Source: Xenorhabdus indica (GTDB lineage Bacteria; Pseudomonadota; Gammaproteobacteria; Enterobacterales; Enterobacteriaceae). Taken from it: a stretch of DNA of 64,000 nt. Made by a program: the position numbers and the translations under genes. The notes under the pieces are model-generated. The model was not told the DNA's origin. It saw only the letters and a list, made by a program, of their open reading frames with translations, and searched no databases. This document shows positions 1 through 8,544 of the stretch, one piece after another (the stretch's first letter is position 1; the number at the start of each line of letters is the position of its first letter). The DNA is taken from positions 1 through 64,000 of the forward strand of contig NZ_NKHP01000015.1 in NCBI RefSeq assembly GCF_014467235.1, given 5' to 3'.

Positions 1-95
1 AGTTTGATCAGCCGCTTAGTGCGGCGGCTATCCCCTAAATCAGCATATTGAAAAGTGTCTTTTGCCCATTGCTCAGCATCTGTTGAAAACATCAT
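1..95 (-). CDS. IS4-family transposase, N-terminal fragment (cut by window edge)
   Basis: The minus strand from 95 opens with two ATG codons and reads 31 codons to the edge of the window. The peptide contains WAKDTFQYADLGDSRRTKRLIK, matching the N-terminal DNA-binding segment of Tn5-type transposases, in which a WA..F..A.LGD.RR..RL pattern is conserved. The frame lies inside an IS end with Tn5-like terminal bases. Only the start is visible, so the catalytic DDE residues cannot be checked. Confidence 0.75.
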   Translation of the reverse strand, partial: MMFSTDAEQWAKDTFQYADLGDSRRTKRLIK

Positions 96-195
96 ACGTG
101 ACCTCAACGTAGTATTTCTTATTGAGATCAGCCAGGTAGAAAAAGGTTCAAAAAAATCCCTCGATTCAATCGAGGGATTTGTGTAGAAGAGACAG
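1..195 (-). mobile_element. End of an IS4-family (IS50/Tn5-like) insertion sequence
   Basis: Read on the minus strand from 195, the sequence starts CTGTCTCTTCTACACAAAT, very close to the 19-bp mosaic and outer ends of Tn5/IS50. It is followed at once by an inverted repeat (155-180, arms aaatccctcga / tcgagggattt) and then by the start of a transposase-like reading frame at 95. This is the arrangement expected for the transposase-proximal end of an IS4-family element. The rest of the element lies outside the window, so its completeness and target duplication cannot be judged; the nine bases after the end (196-204, ctttaagag) are the candidate target site. Confidence 0.8.
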
Positions 196-492
196 CTTTA
201 AGAGGGCTTTTGCTTATCTTCTCTTTTACAAAAATAAAGAAGCCAATACTTTCAATATTTCTTTAACATCTAATTATTTTGCTAACTTCCTATTTCTCTT
301 TAATCTTTTTTTCTTAAATTGAACTCCTGCCGTTTTTTTCTGATCTTTGCTATACATTTTTTACAACATACCATTTTATGCTATTTAATATTAATTAAAT
401 CACAGCCAACCAAAAATTATCATACCATTAAAAACCAATAATATTTATTATTTAAAAAAGTTTATTGTTAGTGGAATATAAAATTTAATCTA
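196..492. other. AT-rich intergenic stretch upstream of atoD
   Basis: About 300 bases between the IS end and the promoter of the ato operon. It is very AT-rich and has no open frame of useful length. An enhancer for a sigma-54 activator would be expected here, but no clear AtoC-type inverted repeat was recognised. Confidence 0.5.
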
Positions 493-510
493 TCGGCATA
501 CCCTTTGCTA
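493..510 (+). promoter_or_regulatory. Sigma-54 (RpoN) promoter of atoDAE
   Basis: The bases tcGGCATACCCTTTGCta carry the two invariant dinucleotides of a -24/-12 promoter: GG at 495-496 and GC at 507-508, separated by exactly ten bases, with TTTGCT at the -12 element. The start codon of atoD lies about 40 bases downstream, giving a short leader. The E. coli ato operon is RpoN-dependent and driven by AtoC; no atoSC pair is present in this window, so the activator is unknown here. Confidence 0.65.
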
Positions 511-550
511 TTTTACTGTTTGAGATATCTTTCTTACTAAGGAAAGAAAC

Positions 551-1201
551 ATGAAAAATAAACAAATAACGATTGATAAGGCAAAGGAATTTTTCTGCGA
601 TGGGATGACCATTATGGTGGGTGGATTTATGGGTGTGGGCACCCCTCCACGTTTAATGACAGCGCTATTAGAAACCGGTGTAAAAAATCTAACCCTTATT
701 ACCAATGATACAGCCTTTGTTGATATCGGTCTGGGGCCATTGATTGTTAATGGCCGAGTAAAAAAATTAATTGCATCCCATATCGGTGCCAATCCAGAAG
801 CTGGCCGTCGCATGATCTCCGGTGAAATGGAAGTACAACTGGTGCCACAAGGTACGCTGGCAGAGCAGATCCGTTGCGCCGGTGCTGGTTTAGGTGGTTT
901 TCTGACACCAACCGGCGTGGGCACCGTAGTGGAAGAAGGCAAAGAGAAAAAAGTCATCAATGGCCGGACATACCTTCTTGAACTGCCGCTGTATGCCGAT
1001 CTGGCACTGATTCAGGCACACAAAGCAGACACTTTCGGCAACCTGACCTACCACCTCAGCGCACGTAATTTTAACCCACTTATTGCACTGGCCGCAGGTA
1101 TCACGCTCGCTGAACCGGATGAAATCGTACCGGTTGGTTCACTCGATCCTGACTGCATTGTTACACCGGGTGCTATCATCGACCATCTCATTGTTCAATA
1201 A
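551..1201 (+). CDS. atoD: Acetate CoA-transferase alpha subunit (AtoD)
   Basis: 216 residues, the usual length of the alpha subunit of family I CoA-transferases. With AtoA it moves CoA from acetyl-CoA to acetoacetate and other short-chain acids in the cytoplasm. The N-terminal [16 protein letters not shown] segment is the typical glycine-rich start of this fold, and the C-terminal half has the conserved [10 protein letters not shown] and DTFGNL stretches. An AAGGA ribosome site precedes the ATG. It is the first gene of atoDAE, 12 bases from atoA, behind a sigma-54 type promoter. Confidence 0.93.
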   Translation: MKNKQITIDKAKEFFCDGMTIMVGGFMGVGTPPRLMTALLETGVKNLTLITNDTAFVDIGLGPLIVNGRVKKLIASHIGANPEAGRRMISGEMEVQLVPQGTLAEQIRCAGAGLGGFLTPTGVGTVVEEGKEKKVINGRTYLLELPLYADLALIQAHKADTFGNLTYHLSARNFNPLIALAAGITLAEPDEIVPVGSLDPDCIVTPGAIIDHLIVQ

Positions 1202-1213
1202 GGATAAAATTCC

Positions 1214-1879
1214 ATGAACGCTAAAGAACTTATCGCCCGCCGCGTAGCCCTTGAATTGAATGATGGAGATATCGTTAATCTTGGTATCGGCCTACCAACT
1301 CAGGTAGTGAACTACCTGCCTGAAAGGGTACAGATCACCCTACAGTCTGAAAACGGCTTTCTCGGTCTGGGGTCTGTCACACAGCCGGATAAAGATCTGG
1401 TGAACGCTGGAGGACAACTTTGTGGTGTACTACCGGGCGCGTCTATGTTTGATAGTGCGTTCTCCTTTGCTCTGATCCGAGGTGGTCACGTTGATGCTAG
1501 TGTGCTAGGCGGATTACAGGTAGACCAGAATGCCAATCTGGCTAACTGGATGATTCCAGGCAAGATGGTGTCGGGCATGGGTGGCGCGATGGATTTGGTG
1601 ACCGGCGCCCGTAGAGTGATCATTGCAATGGAACATTGTGCAAAAGATGGCTCAGCCAAAATTCTACGTCAATGCACTATGCCGCTGACAGCAGTGAATG
1701 CAGTAGATACGCTGGTTACTGAACTTGCGGTATTCCGTTTCGAAAACGGTCAGATGGTGCTATTTGAATACGCACCGGGTGTAAATATTGACACCATCAA
1801 GGCGAAAACCGAAGCCAAATTTATCGTTTCTCCACACGTGAAAGTGATGTCTCTTAATGTGACTGAGGATAGCGTATGA
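1214..1879 (+). CDS. atoA: Acetate CoA-transferase beta subunit (AtoA)
   Basis: 221 residues, normal for the beta subunit, which carries the catalytic glutamate of family I CoA-transferases. That residue is the Glu of the SENGFLGLG motif near residue 46; the GGHVDASVLGGLQVD segment is also characteristic of the family. It pairs with AtoD to activate acetoacetate and short-chain fatty acids. AAGGA lies upstream of the ATG. The stop overlaps the atoE start by four bases (ATGA), so the two are translationally coupled. Confidence 0.93.
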   Translation: MNAKELIARRVALELNDGDIVNLGIGLPTQVVNYLPERVQITLQSENGFLGLGSVTQPDKDLVNAGGQLCGVLPGASMFDSAFSFALIRGGHVDASVLGGLQVDQNANLANWMIPGKMVSGMGGAMDLVTGARRVIIAMEHCAKDGSAKILRQCTMPLTAVNAVDTLVTELAVFRFENGQMVLFEYAPGVNIDTIKAKTEAKFIVSPHVKVMSLNVTEDSV

Positions 1880-3198
1880 TAGGCCGCATTTCTCGTGTAA
1901 TGACACGGTTTGTGAGCCGCTATCTGCCAGATCCGCTGATTTTTGCAATGCTGCTCACCATACTCACATTTATGCTCGCGCTGTCGTTGACATCCAGCAC
2001 ATCAATGGATCTGGTTAAAATGTGGGGAGACGGATTCTGGAACCTACTTGCTTTCGGGATGCAGATGGCGATGATTATCGTCACTGGTCACGCGCTGGCG
2101 AGCTCTGGTTCTGTTAAACGTATTCTGAGGCTATCAGCTTCACTGGCAAAAACACCCACACAGGGTGTGATGCTAGTAACCTTCTTCGGCTCCGTGGCTT
2201 GTGTCATTAACTGGGGATTCGGGTTAGTTGTAGGAGTTATGTTTGCCCGTGAGGTCGCCCGTAAAGTTCCCGGTTCTGATTACCCGCTTCTGATCGCCTG
2301 CGCCTACATCGGCTTCCTGACGTGGGGTGGTGGTTTTTCCGGCTCAATGCCGCTGTTGGCAGCAACGCCTGGCAATCCGGTTGAGCATATATCAGGTCTG
2401 ATCCCTGTCAGCCAGACTATCTTTACCAGTTACAACATCTTTATCACTCTCAGTCTTATCGCCGTCATGCCGTTTGTTACCCGTATGATGATGCCGAAAA
2501 AAGAGGAAATTATGATTATCGACCCGGCTTTGCTGGAAGAAGAGCCGGATTTCCAGAAAAAACTGCCGAAAAACGCTCCTCTATCTGAACGCATGGAAGA
2601 AAGCCGTATTATCGCGTGGATCATCGGAATACTAGGATTCACCTACCTCGGTATATACTTTGCCAAGAACGGGTTCAACATTACCATTAACACCGTCAAC
2701 ATGATTTTCCTGCTGACCGGTTTATTACTGCATAAAACCCCAATGGCATATATGCGTGCAGTGAGGGCTGCGGCGAAAAGTACTGCGGGTATTCTGGTGC
2801 AGTTCCCCTTCTATGCAGGTATTCAACTGATGATGGAAAGTTCAGGGCTAGGCGGGCTTATCACGGAGTTCTTTATCAACGTCGCGAACAAAGACACTTT
2901 CCCAATTATGACCTTCTTCAGTTCCGCACTGATTAACCTTGCGGTGCCATCTGGTGGTGGTCACTGGGTTATTCAAGGGCCGTTCGTCATGTCTGCTGCT
3001 GAAGTGTTGGGCGCAGATTTAGGTAAATCAGTTATGGCTATCGCTTATGGTGAGCAGTGGATGAATATGGCACAGCCGTTTTGGGCATTACCGGCGCTGG
3101 CTATTGCAGGGCTTGGGGTACGCGATATTATGGGCTACTGCATCACGGCACTCTTTTTTTCCGCTCTGATATTTATTATCGGCCTCCTTCTATTTTAA
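1876..3198 (+). CDS. atoE: Short-chain fatty acid transporter (AtoE)
   Basis: 440 residues with about ten to twelve hydrophobic segments, belonging to the AtoE short-chain fatty acid transporter family of the inner membrane. Typical segments are the early PDPLIFAMLLTILTF stretch and the SGGGHWVIQGP motif near residue 357. It would import acetoacetate and butyrate-like acids for AtoDA. The ATG overlaps the atoA stop. In E. coli the thiolase gene atoB follows; here only a stub of it remains. Confidence 0.92.
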   Translation: MIGRISRVMTRFVSRYLPDPLIFAMLLTILTFMLALSLTSSTSMDLVKMWGDGFWNLLAFGMQMAMIIVTGHALASSGSVKRILRLSASLAKTPTQGVMLVTFFGSVACVINWGFGLVVGVMFAREVARKVPGSDYPLLIACAYIGFLTWGGGFSGSMPLLAATPGNPVEHISGLIPVSQTIFTSYNIFITLSLIAVMPFVTRMMMPKKEEIMIIDPALLEEEPDFQKKLPKNAPLSERMEESRIIAWIIGILGFTYLGIYFAKNGFNITINTVNMIFLLTGLLLHKTPMAYMRAVRAAAKSTAGILVQFPFYAGIQLMMESSGLGGLITEFFINVANKDTFPIMTFFSSALINLAVPSGGGHWVIQGPFVMSAAEVLGADLGKSVMAIAYGEQWMNMAQPFWALPALAIAGLGVRDIMGYCITALFFSALIFIIGLLLF

Positions 3199-3223
3199 TG
3201 ATAATAAGAATTAAGGATTTATT

Positions 3224-3253
3224 ATGGAAAATATTGTGATTATCGGCGCTTAA
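3224..3253 (+). pseudogene. atoB: atoB remnant: nine-codon start of acetyl-CoA acetyltransferase
   Basis: After a good ribosome site (AAGGA), an ATG 25 bases past the atoE stop reads MENIVIIGA and then stops. This matches the start of thiolases of the AtoB type (M.N.VIV.A followed by RTPIG), but the RTPIG part and everything after it are missing. The place, strand and spacing are those of atoB in atoDAEB operons. I infer a deletion that removed the thiolase and left its translation start. Ketothiolase activity would have to come from another locus. Confidence 0.65.
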
Positions 3254-3351
3254 TGTGCCGTTATCGACAGTCGACCAATACATCAATAAATGAGAAACAT
3301 CACCAGTCACAACAGAGTACAACCTTGAATTCAATTATAAATATAATCCAG

Positions 3352-3892
3352 TTATATCCACTTCATACAAAGACGCTTAGTCTCACCCGATTTTTTCAAT
3401 TCAGTACCAAATTTTAATGAATCGTAACCTTCATACCAACTGATAATTTCATAGGGGACTGTACCAACTAAGCTACGTATACGTTTACCAAGGTTATATT
3501 TTTCATCACCGATTGTTATATGAAGCTCTTTATTTTTAAAGCAATTATCGATATCATTGTAATTTTCTTGACTATTATAAGTAAGAAAAGACAAGTTTCG
3601 GCGTAGTAAAGACATTTTGAAGCTCAGGATGTTCATTATTATCAAATTTAACATACTCATTCCATCCAAATATCATAACATAAGCAAATCCTGTGCTATT
3701 TTTTATTACATTGAAAGAACCATAATCTGGTACTGTTCCCTTTATTGGAACTTCCATCCTTGGTTTATTCAAGTATCCCCAAGAAATATTATCAACAAAA
3801 CTATTTATCTTATACACTTTAATTCCTAAAGTAATATCAGCAACCAACATATAATCTGAAAAAGCAATTTTTTGAGCATTAATTTCTGACAT
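3352..3892 (-). pseudogene. Hypothetical protein gene split by a frameshift
   Basis: Starting with ATG at 3892, one frame reads about 100 residues (MSEINAQKIAFSDYMLVAD... to FGWNEYVKFDNNEHPELQNVF) and then hits a stop at 3575. A second frame, displaced by one base, continues from the same region to 3352 with plausible protein (HITIGDEKYNLGKRIRSLVGTVPYEIISWYEGYD). Removing one T from the TTTT run at 3586-3589 (minus strand) joins them into one chain of about 179 residues. The family was not recognised. It sits in an accessory patch beside a PixA-like gene in the same direction. Either a pseudogene, a phase-variable homopolymer, or a sequencing error. Confidence 0.5.
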
Positions 3893-3972
3893 AAATTCCT
3901 CACTTATGATTATTAAAATTTAAAGTAATTTCATCCTACCGTTAATCCAACAGATAATTTGACTTTACTGAT

Positions 3973-4000
3973 ATAAAAAGGCCGCGCGTCTGCGCGACCT
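3973..4000 (-). terminator. Rho-independent terminator of the PixA-like gene
   Basis: On the minus strand a GC-rich stem (AGGTCGCGC / GCGCGGCCT with one mismatch and a four-base GTCT-type loop, 3979-4000) is followed by TTTTTATAT. It lies 42 bases beyond the stop of the PixA-like gene. Confidence 0.8.
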
Positions 4001-4041
4001 AAAAGGTTTAAATTTAATTCAGTTTTTTTACCTGATAAAAA

Positions 4042-4668
4042 TTATCTGTTATCCAGAACAAGGCCAGGCTCTGCGGCAATGTAACCCTGCAACATGCCTT
4101 CTTTATATATTCCCAAAATACACTCATAATACATTACACGCATAGTGCCCATAGGAGGCATCATGTTGACTCTGGTCATCAAATAGCAACTTTTCACTTT
4201 CTGCATATCCACATCCATTGGATTTCTTACGTCAACAACAGGCATGTATTTTGTGCTGGCAACCATTTTGTGTGGCTCCAGCATTTGAACCATGTCACCC
4301 TGCATGACTTTCATCATCGGATCCATTTTCATCATGGAGTCCATTTTCATCATAGAATCCATCTTCATCATGGAGTCCATTTTCATCATCGGATCCATCT
4401 TCATCATAGCAACAGAATAGTCAGGATTATTATTTAATGTTATTAAATTCATGCGAATGACATCTCCCACATCGCATTTAACCATTAAATTTCCTGAGCT
4501 ATCAACAGAAGTCATTGTTTCATCTTCATGGATGTAAGTAACATATTTTTTGAAAACATCCGCAGACCACATTGAAACTGGACTATTAATATCTTTGCTA
4601 AGTTTACCAAAATCATTCATAATATCTTCGGTTCTTACACCCATTAATACATCAATCATTTTAGACAT
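4042..4668 (-). CDS. PixA/AidA-family methionine-rich inclusion body protein with hexapeptide repeats
   Basis: 208 residues. The start (MSKMIDVLMGVRTEDIMNDF, then NSPVSMWSADVFKKYVTYIHED and GDVIRMNLITL) has the layout of the PixA/AidA inclusion-body family known from Xenorhabdus, where PixA forms abundant cytoplasmic methionine-rich inclusions. About 39 of 208 residues are methionine. Residues around 88-120 are a run of MMKMDP/MMKMDS hexapeptides encoded by five near-identical 18-bp units, placed between the two halves of the domain. The gene stands alone with its own terminator and a long AT-rich upstream region. Storage, stress or symbiosis roles are suggested for relatives; the function here is not known. 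Confidence 0.75.
   Translation of the reverse strand: MSKMIDVLMGVRTEDIMNDFGKLSKDINSPVSMWSADVFKKYVTYIHEDETMTSVDSSGNLMVKCDVGDVIRMNLITLNNNPDYSVAMMKMDPMMKMDSMMKMDSMMKMDSMMKMDPMMKVMQGDMVQMLEPHKMVASTKYMPVVDVRNPMDVDMQKVKSCYLMTRVNMMPPMGTMRVMYYECILGIYKEGMLQGYIAAEPGLVLDNR
4310..4399 (-). repeat. Five tandem 18-bp units encoding MMKMD(S/P)
   Basis: Units start at 4310, 4328, 4346, 4364 and 4382 with the plus-strand pattern ttcatcat(cgg/gga/aga)(a/g)tccat(t/c). They differ at only a few positions and stay in frame, coding for MMKMDP, three MMKMDS and MMKMDP, followed by a partial MMK. A multiple of three in length means copy number can change without breaking the frame. Confidence 0.9.
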
Positions 4669-5221
4669 TATAGTACCCTCATTTGTTTATGGTATTAGTA
4701 TGTTTTGCTACGCGACCAACATAGCACTGGGTCTGCGTTTTATTTATAAGCTTCTTACAGAACATATCATAACAAAATAATATAAAAGCCAAGTCTCAAA
4801 AAGTGTCCTTATAAAGAATTTTTTTATCACAATAAAGAAATGTTAAATTGTATTTTATATAGATTAATCACCAATAATATGCTGCTTAACTGCTAAACAT
4901 AATAATTTACTTTACATGTTATAATGATGATTATTTATCAAAACATTTCAAAATAATCATGGTTATAAATTTTTAATTAATTTGTCATCATTAACTCGTT
5001 GACATTCCGGATTAAAAAAAACAGATAAAAATAAATTCATCATAGAAATGATAACATAACCTCATTGATAGTTTTTTCGTAAAATAAAACAGAATAATTT
5101 TTCTCTTACCCGTTTCCTTTTAATATCTGACCGTCGAAGTTACATAGATATACAATTCTATTCGATGTATAATTACTGATTATCATTCCACCAGCTAAAT
5201 TAAGCTAAATCTGGAGAAAAC
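4669..5221. other. Long AT-rich intergenic region between divergent genes
   Basis: About 550 bases between the PixA-like gene (leftward) and the SH3 gene (rightward). Strongly AT-rich with no convincing open frame on either strand. It presumably holds both promoters; no operator or terminator was recognised. Confidence 0.5.
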
Positions 5222-5563
5222 ATGTTTGGTAAAAGTATCGTGATCAAAAATTATGTCAGCGCTTATCCAAATCCAATTCGCTTACAAGCTGGCGATGTTG
5301 TTGTAATCAGTCACAGTGATATAGAGTATCCTTACTGGGTTTGGGCGACAGATACATCAGAAATAAGTGGTTGGGTTCCGCAACAAATCCTCTGTTTCAT
5401 CCAAACTAATCAAGCGATCTGTACAGAAAACTACATCGCTCACGAATTAACTGTACAAATCGGCGAATGTCTATATTTGGAAAAGTTATTAAACGGTTGG
5501 TTTCTGGCACATAAAAGATGTGGTGAAACAGGCTGGATACCGCAAGGTTGCGTGGAATTTTAA
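5222..5563 (+). CDS. Small protein with two SH3-like modules
   Basis: 113 residues without signal peptide or membrane segment. Two halves look alike: residues about 8-58 (Y.SAYPNPIRLQAGDVV...WVWATD...GWVPQQIL) and about 68-113 (YIAHELTVQIGECLYLEKLLNGWFLAH...GWIPQGCVEF). Each has the pattern of a bacterial variant SH3 domain: an ALYD-like start, GD/GE, W.LA, and GW(V/I)P. A GGAGAAA ribosome site precedes the ATG. Such proteins are often small adaptors; the partner is unknown. It stands alone between the PixA-like gene and prpR (convergent). Confidence 0.6.
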   Translation: MFGKSIVIKNYVSAYPNPIRLQAGDVVVISHSDIEYPYWVWATDTSEISGWVPQQILCFIQTNQAICTENYIAHELTVQIGECLYLEKLLNGWFLAHKRCGETGWIPQGCVEF

Positions 5564-5672
5564 AAGAGTATTACTTCCCTATTCCGGTGGAAATTTCAAC
5601 TTACAGTCATCTTTCTAACCGTAAGTTAACAAGTAAATTAAGTAATTAGTAGAAAGATGAGGGTCTTTTCAG

Positions 5673-7340
5673 TTAATTTTTCCCCTGCGTCTGTTTCAGT
5701 CTCCGCCATAATGTTGTACGGCTAATCCCCAAATACTCTGCTGCTGCCTGACGGTTGCCTGAAAAACGTGCCACGACGTCATGTACTGAAATATCATGCT
5801 CTGACAACAATGTTTCCTTAAAGGGGAAAGCGGCTATCTGCGTTTGCAGGTTATTGTTTGTTGGACCAATATCAACCTGACGTTCAGGCGAAAGTGACAG
5901 TATTAATGCAGGAGTCAATACCTGCTCAGGATTAGCACTTATGTAGAGAACGATTCTCTCCATCAGGTTACGCAATTCCCTCACATTTCCCGGCCAATGA
6001 TAAGATTGCAATATCTCATCGCAATGAGAAAGTTCACGTACTCTTGAAGCAGAAACAGGTAAATTGAGTGTCGCAAATGCCCGCCGTAAATATTCCAGCG
6101 CCAGCATACTTATATCATTTCCCCGCTCCCGTAATGCTGGAAGATTAATCCGCAATACATTTAAGCGATAAAATAGATCGACACGAAAACGCCCTTCGCG
6201 TACCCATTGATCCAAATCACAGTGAGTTGCACAAATGATGCGGACATCAACCGAAATTGGACGATATCCCCCAACTCTGACGACAGATTTCTCTTCCAAT
6301 ACCCTTAATAAACGTGTTTGTAATGGCAATGGCATTTCACCAATTTCATCCAGAAATAAAGTTCCTCTGTGCGCAATCTCAAATAATCCTGCACGCCCAC
6401 CCCGTCTGGAGCCGGTAAATGCACCTTCTTCGTAGCCAAACAATTCAGCCTCTAATAATGACTCAGCAATCGCCCCACAGTTGACGGCAACAAATGGCCG
6501 TGGATGCTTTCCCTTTAACTGACCATAACGCAAGGTATATTCATGATGAATAGCTTGTGCAACTAACTCCTTACCTGTACCACTTTCTCCCTGAATCAAT
6601 ACGGTAGCCGTTGAACGGGCATATAGCATAATTGTGCTGCGTACACGCTCTATTGCAGGGGAATTTCCCCGAATGTCATTGATAGTATGTCTGATCCGCA
6701 GTTTATCTTTAGTAGGATAAGGTGAAATCACGGCTTGATTAAGTTTGGCCATTTTAGCCATATCTAAAGCATCATGAAATGCCTGCCGGATAGAAGCAGC
6801 AGAATAGACAAACACACCCACCAGCTCAGCTTCATAAGCCAGATCGGTGATCAATCCGGCACCTACAATCACTTTAATTCCAATCGCTTTCAAGGCATTA
6901 ACCTGTGCTCTGGCATCTTCTTCTGTCGCATAACTACGTTGTTCAATGCGCAGATTAAAACGTTGCTGAAATTCCTCCAAAGCAGGCAAGGTACTCTGAT
7001 AAGTGATCACCCCAATGCGGGAGCTAATTTGTCGGGCACGAGCCAGTGCCTGCATAAAATCAAACCCACTGGCTTTGGCTATGATCACCGGCACTGATAA
7101 GCGGCTTTTTAGGTATGAGCCATTAGAGCCGGCACAAATCACGGCATCACAATGTTCATTTTCCAGACGTTTGCGAATATGTTGCACCGCTTGTTCAAAA
7201 CCAAGATGGATTGGTGTGATATCAGCCTGATGATTAAACTCTGGTGTGATATCTCGAAAAAGATCAAAAAGGCGGGAGATGGAAACTGTCCAGATAACCG
7301 GCTTACTACTATCACGTTCTTCGATTTGTATCGGTATCAT
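5673..7340 (-). CDS. prpR: Propionate catabolism operon activator PrpR (sigma-54 dependent)
   Basis: 555 residues. Residues about 15-200 form the PrpR N-terminal sensor domain, which binds 2-methylcitrate in known homologues. The AAA+ sigma-54 interaction domain has Walker A GESGTGKE at 251-258 and the loop GAFTGS at 306-311 (GAFTGA in most relatives). A Fis-type helix-turn-helix closes the protein ([20 protein letters not shown]). It activates prpBCDE, which is divergent here. GGGGAAA precedes the start codon. The presence of a matching -24/-12 promoter across the spacer supports the assignment. Confidence 0.95.
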   Translation of the reverse strand: MIPIQIEERDSSKPVIWTVSISRLFDLFRDITPEFNHQADITPIHLGFEQAVQHIRKRLENEHCDAVICAGSNGSYLKSRLSVPVIIAKASGFDFMQALARARQISSRIGVITYQSTLPALEEFQQRFNLRIEQRSYATEEDARAQVNALKAIGIKVIVGAGLITDLAYEAELVGVFVYSAASIRQAFHDALDMAKMAKLNQAVISPYPTKDKLRIRHTINDIRGNSPAIERVRSTIMLYARSTATVLIQGESGTGKELVAQAIHHEYTLRYGQLKGKHPRPFVAVNCGAIAESLLEAELFGYEEGAFTGSRRGGRAGLFEIAHRGTLFLDEIGEMPLPLQTRLLRVLEEKSVVRVGGYRPISVDVRIICATHCDLDQWVREGRFRVDLFYRLNVLRINLPALRERGNDISMLALEYLRRAFATLNLPVSASRVRELSHCDEILQSYHWPGNVRELRNLMERIVLYISANPEQVLTPALILSLSPERQVDIGPTNNNLQTQIAAFPFKETLLSEHDISVHDVVARFSGNRQAAAEYLGISRTTLWRRLKQTQGKN

Positions 7341-7380
7341 ATCTTTCCCCTTCTGCGTTTTCTGCCCGTCCTTTCTTTAC

Positions 7381-7420
7381 GATGTTTCATTTCCCCATAA
7401 TGAAACAAAATTGAAACATC
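7381..7420. promoter_or_regulatory. Candidate PrpR upstream activating sites
   Basis: The half-site TGAAACAT and its complement occur three times: ATGTTTCAT at 7382-7390, ATGAAACA at 7399-7406 and TTGAAACATC at 7411-7420. The first and third form a perfect GATGTTTCA / TGAAACATC inverted repeat. They lie about 160-190 bases upstream of the -24/-12 promoter of prpB, the usual distance for an enhancer of a sigma-54 activator, and just upstream of prpR, so they could serve autoregulation too. Confidence 0.6.
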
Positions 7421-7569
7421 ATCAGGTTCATTTTAAAACAAGTATATACTATACCTCATAGAAACTCAGAAACCACAACATAGGAAATACCAATTAATAT
7501 ATTGATTGTAAATATAAAATAAAAACCCACTCATTATCTGTCTCAATTACCCCCCCCATTTTTACTTTT

Positions 7570-7585
7570 TGGCACAAACTTTGCT
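7570..7585 (+). promoter_or_regulatory. Sigma-54 (RpoN) promoter of prpBCDE
   Basis: TGGCACAAACTTTGCT matches the RpoN consensus TGGCAC-N5-TTGCW perfectly, with GG at 7571-7572 and GC at 7583-7584. The preferred prpB start is 54 bases downstream of the -12 element. Confidence 0.9.
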
Positions 7586-7638
7586 TTGCTAACAATTTAA
7601 TACAAATTAGTTTCATTTTTATAATAATGGGGTTATAC

Positions 7639-8544
7639 ATGGGATTTTATTCTGCTGGTTTGACTTTTCGTCAGGCAATAAAAGAAGAATCTCCGTTACA
7701 GGTGGTAGGAACCATCAATGCGAATCATGCATTGCTGGCAAAACGAGCAGGCTATAAAGCTATCTACCTTTCCGGTGGCGGCGTATCAGCCGGTTCATTA
7801 GGTCTGCCGGATCTTGGCATCTCAACACTGGATGATGTGCTGACCGATACCCGGCGCATCACCGATGTATGTGATTTACCACTGCTGGTAGATGCAGATA
7901 TCGGATTTGGCTCATCAGCATTCAATGTTGCCCGTACAGTTCGGTCTATTATTAAAGCAGGCGCTGCCGGACTACATATTGAAGATCAGGTCGGTGCAAA
8001 ACGTTGTGGTCATCGGCCAAACAAAGAAATTGTCTCAAAAAATGAGATGGTAGACCGTATCAAAGCCGCCGTTGACGCCCGTAGCGACGAACATTTTGTC
8101 ATTATGGCTCGTACCGATGCATTGGCAGTAGAAGGATTGAGTGCTGCCCTTGATAGAGCCGAAGCCTATATTGAAGCAGGAGCAGATATGCTGTTTCCGG
8201 AAGCAATGACTGAGCTACAAATGTATAAAACGTTTGCTGCAATAACTCAGGTTCCAGTACTGGCAAACATTACTGAATTCGGCGCCACTCCACTCTTTAC
8301 TCTCGAAGAGTTAAGAAGCGTGGATGTCTCTATCGCCCTCTATCCCCTGTCAGCTTTTCGCGCCATGAACAAGGCCGCAGAACAGGTCTATACCACACTC
8401 CGTCGTGATGGCACTCAAAAAAATGTGCTCGGTATGATGCAAACCCGTAATGAACTGTATGAAAGCATCAACTATTACGATTTTGAACAGAAACTGGATG
8501 CCCTGTTTTCCCAGAAAAATAACAGAGGTGATACACATGAATGA
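7639..8544 (+). CDS. prpB: 2-methylisocitrate lyase (PrpB)
   Basis: 301 residues. Splits 2-methylisocitrate into pyruvate and succinate, the last step of the methylcitrate cycle. It shows the isocitrate-lyase family features: [10 protein letters not shown] metal-site segment, [11 protein letters not shown] with the catalytic cysteine, and [10 protein letters not shown] chose the ATG at 7639 over the one at 7627 because GGGG lies seven bases before it; the upstream choice would add four residues and has no ribosome site. The end overlaps the prpC start by eight bases. Confidence 0.93.
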   Translation: MGFYSAGLTFRQAIKEESPLQVVGTINANHALLAKRAGYKAIYLSGGGVSAGSLGLPDLGISTLDDVLTDTRRITDVCDLPLLVDADIGFGSSAFNVARTVRSIIKAGAAGLHIEDQVGAKRCGHRPNKEIVSKNEMVDRIKAAVDARSDEHFVIMARTDALAVEGLSAALDRAEAYIEAGADMLFPEAMTELQMYKTFAAITQVPVLANITEFGATPLFTLEELRSVDVSIALYPLSAFRAMNKAAEQVYTTLRRDGTQKNVLGMMQTRNELYESINYYDFEQKLDALFSQKNNRGDTHE

